Below, one piece after another: positions 1-5,103 of a stretch of 5,103 bases of DNA. The number at the start of each line of letters is the position of its first letter. Position 1 is the first letter of the stretch. The DNA is from an uncultured Erysipelotrichaceae bacterium (lineage in GTDB: Bacteria > Bacillota_I > Bacilli_A > RF39 > UBA660). Both the position numbers and the translations under genes were made by a program. The stretch spans positions 1 to 5,103 of the forward strand of contig CACXEZ010000059.1 of NCBI GenBank assembly GCA_902766815.1, written 5' to 3'. The notes under the pieces are model-generated. The model was not told the DNA's origin. It was given only the letters and a program-made list of their open reading frames with translations, and made no database searches.

Positions 1-2
1 AA

Positions 3-80
3 ATTATTATTGTTAATAAAGATAAAGATAGGCATAATGGTTTACCTGAAATATTAGATGTTAAATTTTACAATGACTAA
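3..80 (+). CDS. C-terminal end of an unidentified protein (5' end outside the window)
   Basis: An open frame enters from the left edge and runs 25 codons to a TAA at 78-80; the other two plus frames are closed by stops in this stretch. The end reads IIIVNKDKDRHNGLPEILDV followed by KFYND. The frame is supported by the intrinsic terminator that starts within its last codons. The K-x-R...G...F spacing faintly recalls the tail of DnaB-type (SF4) helicases, but the piece is too short to assign, so I leave the function open. It is transcribed toward the ABC relic and recombinase, which face it. Confidence 0.55.
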   Translation: MIIVNKDKDRHNGLPEILDVKFYND

Positions 81-115
81 TTATTAATAATATAAGAAAT
101 ATTAGTCATTTTTTT
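72..115 (+). terminator. Intrinsic terminator of the left-edge gene
   Basis: A perfect 10-bp stem, AATGACTAAT (72-81) with ATTAGTCATT (101-110), encloses a 19-nt AT-rich loop and is followed by a run of seven T (109-115). The stop codon (78-80) lies in the left arm. On the opposite strand the stem is followed by TGTAAAATTT, which is a poor T tract, so it probably works mainly for the plus strand. Confidence 0.8.
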
Positions 116-119
116 ATGA

Positions 120-341
120 TTAGAAAATAGTCGCCCGTAAAATGTAAATAGGTTCTTCTATATCGTGAGTGATAATAATTGTTGTTTTTTTTTCTTTTTT
201 TATAATTTTATAGACATCATCCGCTACTAATAGTCTTGTATCAAAATCTAAGGCTGAAAATGGTTCATCTAATAGGAGAATATCTGGGTTGGTGGCAAGT
301 GTTCTGATTAAAGCTACTCGATGAATGTAATATAGACACAT
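120..341 (-). pseudogene. Relic of an ABC transporter ATPase (NitT/TauT-like), truncated at both ends
   Basis: The 73-codon frame carries the second half of an ABC nucleotide-binding domain. RVALIRTLA is the run after the LSGGQ signature, ILLLDEP (residues 21-27) is Walker B with the catalytic Glu at 26, SALD (29-32) is the D-loop, and THD with His59 is the H-loop. The wording resembles the SsuB/TauB nitrate/sulfonate/taurine group, which are normally about 250 residues. Walker A, the Q-loop and the signature itself are missing, and similarity stops after THDIEE, with an unrelated tail to the stop. The first seven residues (MCLYYIH) do not look like the family. The ATG directly follows the recombinase TAG and has no ribosome-binding site of its own. 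The piece is visibly less AT-rich than the recombinase. It cannot bind ATP as encoded. I read it as a gene remnant left by insertion or deletion, not a working gene; the substrate of the parent transporter cannot be told. Confidence 0.8.
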
Positions 342-1955
342 CTATTCAAAATTCCATTTTATTTTAATATCTCTTGTGTTATTTTCTTTATCAAACTTAC
401 CAATATAAATTTTATCAATAAATTCATCAATAATAATTTTATTTAATTTTTTTAAATGTTGATATTTACTTATTAATTCTTGATAACTATTTAAAGATTT
501 TTCTTTCATTCTATAAAAACTAATTTCATTTTCAATGGATTTAATTTGACTCTTTAAACTATCTTCATTTTTATTATAGTTATCTATTAAATATGTAAAT
601 TGTTCATTAGTTATTATTTTATTTACTTTATCTTCATATAAAGTCTTTAAATAATTTCTTGTTTTAAATATTTTATTTTCTATTTCTAATTTTTGTCTTT
701 CTAAAGAAGATATTTTATCAATAAATTTATTTTGATTGCTTTTTTTGAATTCATTTTCTATCATTTCACTATCAAAATATTTTTTGATTTTCTTATTAAT
801 TTCATTTAGGATAATATTTTTTAAAGTATCATACCTTATAGAAGATTTATTAATACAATCGTCATAGCCATCACGATTATTAGAACAAACTAAATATTCG
901 TGTTTAGTAGAATTTTTTTTTCGCATATAATGCTTACATTCAAGACAAAATACTTTACCGGAGAAGATATGAACTATACCCGTAGATTTCATTGGCTTAG
1001 TTCGTTCTTTCATTGCTATTTGTACTTTGTTAAAAGTATCATCATCAATGATGGCTTCGTGAGTATTTTCTATTCTTATCCATTTACTTTTATCTTTATT
1101 TATTATTTTATGGTTTTTGTAACTAATAGTGGTTCTTTTTCCTTGTATTAAATGGCCTATATATAATTCATTAGTTAAAATAGTTTTAATAGCATTTGTC
1201 GTCCATTTTATTTCTTCACGAGGCCTATTACTAATTACATTTAGTTTAATACCGCATCTGTATTTATAAAGTGAAGGACTTGGAATATTTTTATTGTTTA
1301 AATATTTTGCTATTCCTGTAAAACCTAAACCTTTTAAATATGAATTATAAATTTCTTTTACAACTTTTGCAGCAATTGGATCAATAACTAATTTGTTATT
1401 ATCAACACTAGATATTTCATAACCAAAAGATGCAAAAGGTGATATAAATTCTCCTTGTTTCATTTTGGAGTTAAAAGCACTTCTAATATTATTGGATACA
1501 TCTTCTAAATACCATTCATTAACAAGACCATTGATTTGTCTTGATTTCTTATTACCAGAATTTTCCGTATCTGCATTATCAGACAAACCAATAAATCTTA
1601 CATTCCATTCCCTAAATTTGTTGTTGATGTATCTTTCGACAATTTCCATATCACGAGAAAATCTTGATTGACTTTTACATAAAACAATATCTAATTTTTT
1701 ATTTTCACAATCTCTAATTAATCTTTCAAATTCAGGCCTAAATGTGCCAGCACCAGATAAGTCTTCGTCACAATATTCATCTATTAATATAAATTCAGGA
1801 TGTCTATTTATATAATCAATTAACATATTTCTTTGATTTTTAATAGATTCGCTTGTTTCATCTTTGCTAACTTTATCTTTGTCTTCATTAGATAATCTTA
1901 AATAAATACCAACTCTTAATATTTTTTTACTCTCAATATTTTTCATTTCATTCAT
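342..1955 (-). CDS. Large serine recombinase (site-specific integrase/transposase, TnpX/TndX-like)
   Basis: This is a complete 537-residue large serine recombinase. Such enzymes cut both DNA strands at paired att sites through a 5'-phosphoserine link and integrate or excise phages, ICEs and conjugative transposons. The resolvase domain (about 12-160) has the nucleophile Ser22 in YLRLS, the DLSG motif (65-68), RPEFERL (73-79) and the arginine-rich KSQSRFSRD (94-102). The recombinase domain covers about 170-300 (FGYE, WTTNAIKTILTNELYIG). A zinc ribbon follows with likely ligands Cys337, Cys340, Cys357 and Cys367. A lysine/glutamate-rich coiled coil spans about 405-490, and the tail ending IKIKWNF resembles the end of Tn4451/Tn5397-type enzymes. 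All catalytic motifs are present, so it is probably active. The start is fixed by AGAGGT (minus strand, 1968-1963) seven bases upstream of the ATG; the in-frame ATG three codons on is too far from it. The start overlaps a tiny ORF (ATGAATGA), suggesting translational coupling. No structural, conjugation or cargo genes accompany it here, so the element is either mostly outside the window or reduced to its recombinase. Confidence 0.95.
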   Translation of the reverse strand: MNEMKNIESKKILRVGIYLRLSNEDKDKVSKDETSESIKNQRNMLIDYINRHPEFILIDEYCDEDLSGAGTFRPEFERLIRDCENKKLDIVLCKSQSRFSRDMEIVERYINNKFREWNVRFIGLSDNADTENSGNKKSRQINGLVNEWYLEDVSNNIRSAFNSKMKQGEFISPFASFGYEISSVDNNKLVIDPIAAKVVKEIYNSYLKGLGFTGIAKYLNNKNIPSPSLYKYRCGIKLNVISNRPREEIKWTTNAIKTILTNELYIGHLIQGKRTTISYKNHKIINKDKSKWIRIENTHEAIIDDDTFNKVQIAMKERTKPMKSTGIVHIFSGKVFCLECKHYMRKKNSTKHEYLVCSNNRDGYDDCINKSSIRYDTLKNIILNEINKKIKKYFDSEMIENEFKKSNQNKFIDKISSLERQKLEIENKIFKTRNYLKTLYEDKVNKIITNEQFTYLIDNYNKNEDSLKSQIKSIENEISFYRMKEKSLNSYQELISKYQHLKKLNKIIIDEFIDKIYIGKFDKENNTRDIKIKWNFE

Positions 1956-2046
1956 AACTATTACCTCTTACTTCAAGATAATAATTAAGTTTGAAGTTAA
2001 ACTTATAACCAATACTATTATGATATTTATTCATAGTAATTATCAT
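1948..2046 (-). CDS. Possible 32-aa overlapping ORF coupling the leader gene to the recombinase
   Basis: This short frame starts at an ATG (2046-2044) four bases after GGAG (2054-2051), overlaps the end of the 42-aa ORF, and stops at a TGA that overlaps the recombinase start in the string ATGAATGA. The product (MIITMNKYHNSIGYKF, then NFKLNYYLEVRGNSYE) has no recognisable domain. A second in-frame ATG at 2034-2032 has no usable ribosome site. Its value, if any, may be to carry ribosomes through the leader hairpins to the recombinase start. It may also be chance in AT-rich DNA. Confidence 0.3.
   Translation of the reverse strand: MIITMNKYHNSIGYKFNFKLNYYLEVRGNSYE
1986..2005. repeat. Inverted repeat (7-bp hairpin) just upstream of the recombinase ribosome site
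   Basis: TAAGTTT (1986-1992) and AAACTTA (1999-2005) are perfect complements around a 6-nt loop. In the recombinase mRNA this weak hairpin ends 17 nt before the AGAGGT site, so it could affect ribosome loading, or it could be a protein-binding palindrome. It is AT-rich and may be chance. Confidence 0.45.
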
Positions 2047-2115
2047 TAAACTCCAACAATTCAATAATTTTATATAGTTTTTTATTGATCATTTTTTTTA
2101 GATCAGTATTGGTTA
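2006..2115. repeat. Long-range 11-bp inverted repeat in the recombinase leader
   Basis: TAACCAATACT at 2006-2016 and its exact complement AGTATTGGTTA at 2105-2115 are separated by 88 bp. In the minus-strand transcript the first arm lies in codons 14-17 of the 42-aa ORF. The second arm lies just past that ORF's stop and about 50 nt before the recombinase start. Pairing would close a large loop that a ribosome translating the small ORF would open. Confidence 0.5.
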
Positions 2116-2155
2116 AATTATTGTTATAAATTTCTTTAATATTATAAATTATCAT
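2027..2155 (-). CDS. Small 42-aa protein upstream of the recombinase, function unknown
   Basis: The minus-strand ATG at 2155-2153 is preceded by a strong ribosome site, AGGGG (2168-2164), with 8-nt spacing. The frame runs 42 codons to a TAA (2029-2027). The product begins MIIYNIKEIYNNNLTNTDLK and continues as a lysine/isoleucine-rich, probably helical stretch ending KIIELLEFNDNYYE. There are no membrane segments, cysteines or known domain. It is co-directional with the recombinase, 71 bp upstream of it, and no terminator lies between, so they are probably one transcript. Small companion ORFs are common ahead of large serine recombinases in Firmicute elements; whether this one is a directionality factor, a regulator or just a leader is unknown. 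The strong ribosome site is the main reason to believe it is translated. Confidence 0.6.
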   Translation of the reverse strand: MIIYNIKEIYNNNLTNTDLKKMINKKLYKIIELLEFNDNYYE

Positions 2156-2217
2156 TAAATCAACCCCTAATTAAATATATTACTTAGTTTTTAAATTTAA
2201 TAGAGATTATTTTAAGT

Positions 2218-2258
2218 AAAAAAAATACCTTTTAGAAGATGCCTTTTGGAAGGTATTT
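2218..2258 (-). terminator. Terminator-like hairpin facing the recombinase operon
   Basis: On the minus strand the stem AAATACCTT (2258-2250) pairs with AAGGTATTT (2231-2223) across an 18-nt loop and runs into eight T (2225-2218), a good intrinsic terminator shape. Inside it, CCTT-TTGG-AAGG (2242-2253) can form a competing small hairpin using part of the same stem. No minus-strand gene lies to the right within this window, so it either blocks antisense read-through or acts as an attenuator in a recombinase leader. On the plus strand the flank is CTTTCATTC, a poor T tract. Confidence 0.6.
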
Positions 2259-2275
2259 CTTTCATTCTTCCAATA

Positions 2276-2284
2276 TGATACAAT
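2276..2284 (+). promoter_or_regulatory. Possible extended -10 promoter of the HTH gene
   Basis: TG-A-TACAAT matches the extended -10 form TGnTATAAT with one mismatch. The -35 position (about 2256-2261, TTTCTT) is poor. The predicted start near 2291 would fall at the GGGAGG ribosome site, giving a very short leader. Confidence 0.4.
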
Positions 2285-2304
2285 ACTTCTGGGAGGTAAA
2301 ATTC

Positions 2305-2559
2305 GTGAATAATAATGTTAGAGGAATTACTGAATTAAAAAATTATGGGAAAGTAGAAATTAAGTTAAGGTCCATAATGGATAAAAAGAATGTTTCTATT
2401 TATCAGGTAAGTCAACTTGCTTCTTTAAAACATACTACGGTAAAAAACTACTACTATAATTGCCCTATTACTAGAGTAGATTTGGATGTCTTGTCTAAGT
2501 TGTGTTATGTTTTAGATTGTAAAGTAGAAGACCTGCTAGAATATGTTTATCCAAATTAA
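2305..2559 (+). CDS. Small Cro/C1-type helix-turn-helix regulator (HTH_26-like)
   Basis: I start this 84-residue protein at GTG 2305 because GGGAGG (2291-2296) sits eight bases upstream. An in-frame ATG at 2239 lies inside a hairpin and lacks a ribosome site. The body is one XRE-type DNA-binding domain. Residues 18-29 form helix 1 (EIKLRSIMDKKN), SIYQVSQLA (31-39) is helix 2, and KHTTVKNYYYN (42-52) is the recognition helix. The end, DLDVLSKLCYVLDCKVEDLL (59-78) then EY, is the typical closing pattern of the HTH_26 group. It is probably a dimeric repressor or activator; its targets are unknown. There is no sensor or second domain. It is divergent from the recombinase operon, so it could act on the shared 2156-2304 region, but it has its own terminator and could equally be an unrelated chromosomal regulator. 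It is not co-transcribed with lon. Confidence 0.85.
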   Translation: MNNNVRGITELKNYGKVEIKLRSIMDKKNVSIYQVSQLASLKHTTVKNYYYNCPITRVDLDVLSKLCYVLDCKVEDLLEYVYPN

Positions 2560-2566
2560 TTCAGTT

Positions 2567-2591
2567 AGGGTACCTAATGGGTACTTTTTTT
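2567..2591 (+). terminator. Intrinsic terminator after the HTH gene
   Basis: GTACC (2570-2574) pairs with GGTAC (2580-2584) around a 5-nt loop. G-U and A-U pairs can extend the stem to 2567, and seven T follow (2585-2591). It begins eight bases after the HTH stop codon, separating that gene from lon. An alternative small stem, TTAGG/CCTAA (2565-2577), overlaps it. Confidence 0.75.
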
Positions 2592-2615
2592 CCTCTTTTT
2601 CTATTGTATCACAAA

Positions 2616-2676
2616 TTTGCCAAAAATATGTAACCAATTCGGTTACATTTTGCTAAATATTTCCAGTTTGGTTTAC
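2616..2676. repeat. Imperfect tandem repeat of about 30 bp upstream of lon
   Basis: Two diverged copies follow each other. The first opens TTTGCCAAAAATAT and closes CCAATTCGGTTAC (2616-2646). The second opens TTTGCTAAATATTT and closes CCAGTTTGGTTTAC (2649-2676). The first copy contains the left arm and most of the right arm of the palindrome at 2628-2648. The offset of 29-33 bp is about three helical turns, as expected for two regulator sites on one DNA face. Confidence 0.45.
2628..2648. promoter_or_regulatory. Palindromic operator-like site upstream of lon
   Basis: ATGTAACC (2628-2635) and GGTTACAT (2641-2648) form a perfect 8-bp inverted repeat around AATTC. The 21-bp size suits a dimeric regulator. 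It lies about 75 bp upstream of the lon -35 box and is not followed by a T run, so it is not a terminator. It does not match the CtsR heptad repeat, CIRCE or LexA patterns known to me. The regulator is unknown. Confidence 0.55.
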
Positions 2677-2723
2677 TCTAATGTTATTAAAGGAAAAAAA
2701 TGATCAAAATACTTGTTTAAAAC

Positions 2724-2751
2724 TTGATAAATTTTCTATTTATGTTAAAAT
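2724..2751 (+). promoter_or_regulatory. Probable sigma-A promoter of lon
   Basis: The -35 box TTGATA (2724-2729) and the -10 box TAAAAT (2746-2751) are separated by 16 bp, with an upstream TGT giving an extended -10. Transcription would start near 2758, leaving a leader of about 20 nt that holds the AAGGA ribosome site. Confidence 0.7.
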
Positions 2752-2776
2752 ATCTTAGCAGAAAGAAGGAAGCATT

Positions 2777-5077
2777 ATGGTTGAAACAAATTTACCTGTT
2801 TTATTATTAAAAACAAATATTTTATTTCCTTATAATGAAGTTCGTATAGAGGTTGTTACTTCTAAAGATAAATTAGTTATTCAAAATGCTAGTAAGTTTC
2901 ATGACAACCATTTGCTTCTTATTAATTTAAGAGATCCTTTAGAAGAAAATCCTAACATTAAAGATTTACCTGGTGTTGGAATTGTTGGTAAAATTAAATC
3001 ACAGATTGAATTGGAAAATGATACTATTCGTGTTACTTTAAGTGGATTAGAAAGAGTAGAGGTATTAAATTATTTTGAAAGTGAATATGGATATTTAGAA
3101 TCTTTTGTTGTTCCGGTTCGTGACTATTCACAAGATGAGTTGAAAATAACTGCTCTTAAAAGATTATTATTTAAAAATTTGAATCATTATATTGATATTT
3201 CTTCTTTTATGAGTAATAGTGTTCTTGGTAGGATTGTTGGGATTGATGATATTAGTAAGTTAACAGATATTATTTGTGATGAATTACCAATGGATTATGA
3301 AAAAAAGGTAGAATATTTGTATGAAACGGATCCTACTAAAAGATTAGAAATGCTTTTAAAGGATTTAAGTAAAGAGTTGGAAACTATTCAATTAGAAAAT
3401 GAAATAGAATCTTCTTTAAAAGATAAAATTGATGCTTCTCAAAGGGAATATTTATTAAGGGAAAAGATAAGAAGTATTAAAGATGAGTTAGGAGAATCTC
3501 CTATTAAAGATACAGAGGTTGAGGGCTTAAGGAAAAGAATTGCATTAAAAAAATTGCCTGATAAAGTAAAATTAAGAGTAGAGGAAGAATTAAAACGTTA
3601 TGTATTGTCTTCGGAAGTTTCTACTGAAGTAACAATTATTAGAACCTATATTGATTGGTTATTAAGTTTGCCTTGGTTAGAAAGTGATACTGATACTCAT
3701 CAAAGAAAAGAAGTAGAGGAAATTTTAAATGAGAGTCATTATGGATTAGATAAGGTAAAAAAAAGAATTATTGAGTTTGTTTCAGTTATGGATAAAACCG
3801 ATAATGTTAATGGTACCATTATTTGTTTGGTTGGTCCGCCTGGAGTAGGTAAAACTACTCTTGCTAAGAGTATTGCTAGATCTTTAAATAAAAAATTTGT
3901 TCACATTAGTGTAGGTGGCATTTCAGATGAGGCAGAAATTATTGGACACAGAAGAACTTATTTAGGGGCTAATCCTGGTAAAATTATTCAAGGAATGAAG
4001 AAGGCTGGGGTTAATAATCCGGTGTTCTTGATAGATGAGATAGATAAATTAATTAAAGATTATCATGGAGATCCGGCTTCAGCATTACTTGAGGTTTTGG
4101 ATAAGGAGCAGAACAGTCATTTTTGTGATAATTATATAGAAGAGGAATTTGATTTATCGCATGTTTTATTTATATTAACGGCTAATGATATTAGTAAAAT
4201 TCCTAATGCTTTAAAGGATAGGTTAGAGGTAATTGAATTATCTAGTTATACAAATTATGATAAAAGAGAAATTTGTAGGAAGTATTTGATTCCTAAATTA
4301 TTTAAAGAATATAAAATAAGGGATTATAATATTAATATTAATGATTATGCTATTATGAAAATTATTGAGGAATATACCAAAGAAGCGGGAGCAAGAGAAT
4401 TGTCTAGAAAGATAGAAGAGATTTGTAGGAAGATTGTTTATGATGATGAAAAAGATGTTGTGATTAAGGTAAATAATTTAAAAGATTATTTAGGAATGCC
4501 AAAATATGCTCGTTCTAAGAATGATAATGTTTTAGAATCTGGGGTTGTGAATGCTTTAGCTTATACTGTTTATGGGGGAGAAATTTTAAAAGTATCAGCT
4601 GCTATGTATGAAGGAGAAGGTAAGATTAAGGTAACTGGACTTGTAGGAAAAGTTATGGAAGAGAGTGTAGAAGTGGCTTTTAGTTATATTAGGAGTAGAG
4701 CCAAAGATTTGGGTTTAGAAATAAGTAGTTTTTTTCATCATGATTTTCATATTCATATTGAAGAAGGAGCTATGCCTAAAGATGGTCCTTCTGCTGGTGT
4801 TAGTGTTGTTACTACATTGATTAGTTTAATAAAAAATGAAGTTGTTGATAATACTGTTAGTATGACTGGCGAAATTACTTTAAGAGGAAGAATTTTACCA
4901 ATAGGTGGAGTAAAAGAAAAATTAATAGCTGCTTCTGTTAATGGTATTAAAAAAGTTTTTTTACCAATTGACAATAAAAATGATTTGGAAGATGTTCCGT
5001 TAGAGGTACAACAGAAATTAGAAATTATTTTAGTTAAAGATTATATGGATATTTATAAAGAATTATTTCAGAAATAG
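2777..5077 (+). CDS. lon: ATP-dependent protease Lon (LonA type, EC 3.4.21.53)
   Basis: This is a complete 766-residue LonA, close to the usual length (E. coli 784, B. subtilis 774). It is a cytoplasmic homohexamer that unfolds and degrades misfolded and selected regulatory proteins using ATP. The N-terminal substrate-binding domain (about 5-185, NLPVLLLKTNILFP) is rather diverged. A helical/coiled linker follows (about 190-300, with SQREYLLREKIRSIKDELGE). The AAA+ module has Walker A GPPGVGKT (353-360, Lys359), the pore-loop region with GHRRTYLGANPGKIIQG, Walker B VFLIDE (416-421, Glu421), sensor-1 Asn470, arginine finger Arg482 and sensor-2 Arg540 in GARELSRKIEE. The protease domain has nucleophile Ser672 in PKDGPSAGV and Lys715 in GGVKEKL, 43 residues later as in the E. 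coli Ser679/Lys722 pair. Every key residue is present, so it should be active. The ATG at 2777 has AAGGA (2766-2770) six bases upstream. It appears monocistronic: its own promoter lies upstream and a terminator overlaps the stop. The repeat cluster at 2616-2676 may regulate it. Confidence 0.98.
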   Translation: MVETNLPVLLLKTNILFPYNEVRIEVVTSKDKLVIQNASKFHDNHLLLINLRDPLEENPNIKDLPGVGIVGKIKSQIELENDTIRVTLSGLERVEVLNYFESEYGYLESFVVPVRDYSQDELKITALKRLLFKNLNHYIDISSFMSNSVLGRIVGIDDISKLTDIICDELPMDYEKKVEYLYETDPTKRLEMLLKDLSKELETIQLENEIESSLKDKIDASQREYLLREKIRSIKDELGESPIKDTEVEGLRKRIALKKLPDKVKLRVEEELKRYVLSSEVSTEVTIIRTYIDWLLSLPWLESDTDTHQRKEVEEILNESHYGLDKVKKRIIEFVSVMDKTDNVNGTIICLVGPPGVGKTTLAKSIARSLNKKFVHISVGGISDEAEIIGHRRTYLGANPGKIIQGMKKAGVNNPVFLIDEIDKLIKDYHGDPASALLEVLDKEQNSHFCDNYIEEEFDLSHVLFILTANDISKIPNALKDRLEVIELSSYTNYDKREICRKYLIPKLFKEYKIRDYNININDYAIMKIIEEYTKEAGARELSRKIEEICRKIVYDDEKDVVIKVNNLKDYLGMPKYARSKNDNVLESGVVNALAYTVYGGEILKVSAAMYEGEGKIKVTGLVGKVMEESVEVAFSYIRSRAKDLGLEISSFFHHDFHIHIEEGAMPKDGPSAGVSVVTTLISLIKNEVVDNTVSMTGEITLRGRILPIGGVKEKLIAASVNGIKKVFLPIDNKNDLEDVPLEVQQKLEIILVKDYMDIYKELFQK

Positions 5078-5101
5078 TTAGATTTGGCTATTTCTTTTTT
5101 T
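5070..5101 (+). terminator. Intrinsic terminator of lon, overlapping its stop codon
   Basis: AGAAATAG (5070-5077) and CTATTTCT (5088-5095) form a perfect 8-bp stem with a 10-nt loop, followed by a T run to 5101. The lon TAG stop (5075-5077) is the last three bases of the left arm. Confidence 0.8.
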
Positions 5102-5103
5102 GT

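Noticed and set aside
900..1151. Plus-strand 83-codon open frame opposite the recombinase
   Set aside because: It lies antisense inside the recombinase gene, is rich in Phe/Tyr as expected from the complement of AT-rich coding DNA, and shows no recognisable domain.
1465..1671. Plus-strand 68-codon open frame opposite the recombinase
   Set aside because: It lies antisense to the conserved catalytic domain, whose coding constraint explains the open frame.
2239..2304. Longer HTH protein starting at ATG 2239
   Set aside because: There is no ribosome site before it, the start is inside a hairpin, and the GTG at 2305 has GGGAGG at ideal spacing.
2628..2648. Catabolite (cre) or CtsR-type site
   Set aside because: The palindrome lacks the central CG of cre and the GGTCAAA heptads of CtsR.
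2700..2720. Six-codon mini-ORF (MIKILV) after AAAGG upstream of lon
   Set aside because: It lies upstream of the predicted lon transcription start near 2758, so it would not be on the main transcript; too short to support.
4753..4974. Minus-strand 73-codon open frame opposite lon
   Set aside because: It is antisense to the Lon protease active-site region; it mirrors conserved Lon codons and has no family resemblance.
1..5103. CRISPR array, tRNA/rRNA, toxin-antitoxin or defence system
   Set aside because: No regularly spaced repeats, no tRNA cloverleaf or rRNA sequence, and no second gene pairing with the HTH protein as an antitoxin were seen.

Overview
This is a very AT-rich stretch of bacterial DNA with strong Shine-Dalgarno sites and short hairpin-plus-T terminators. 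It looks like a low-GC Firmicute/Bacilli relative, possibly an uncultured gut or Mollicutes-like lineage; that placement is inferred from style, not from a marker gene. The two long proteins read through with no in-frame TGA and encode tryptophan as TGG, so the standard bacterial code (table 11) fits better than the Mycoplasma code.

Layout, left to right. Positions 3-80 hold the last 25 codons of an unidentified plus-strand gene, whose stop codon lies inside its terminator stem. Next, on the minus strand, is a short relic of an ABC transporter ATPase (120-341) that keeps Walker B, the D-loop and the H-loop but has lost Walker A and its C-terminus. It directly abuts the 3' end of a full-length large serine recombinase (342-1955, minus). 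Upstream of the recombinase are two tiny ORFs (2027-2155 and a weaker overlapping one, 1948-2046) that probably form a leader operon with it. This leader contains a long-range 11-bp inverted repeat and a local hairpin. Further upstream is a minus-strand-facing terminator-like hairpin (2218-2258) with no obvious gene to terminate.

To the right everything is plus strand and looks like ordinary chromosome: a small Cro/C1-type (HTH_26-like) regulator starting at a GTG (2305-2559) with its own terminator, then a 217-bp intergenic region with a palindrome, an imperfect tandem repeat and a good extended -10 promoter, then a complete ATP-dependent Lon protease (2777-5077) whose stop codon is again inside a terminator stem.

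The left half therefore looks like the end, or the decayed remains, of a serine-recombinase mobile element beside a truncated host-type gene. The right half is a protein quality-control locus. I see no defence system, CRISPR array, tRNA or rRNA. The least ordinary parts are the recombinase leader and the repeat cluster upstream of lon.
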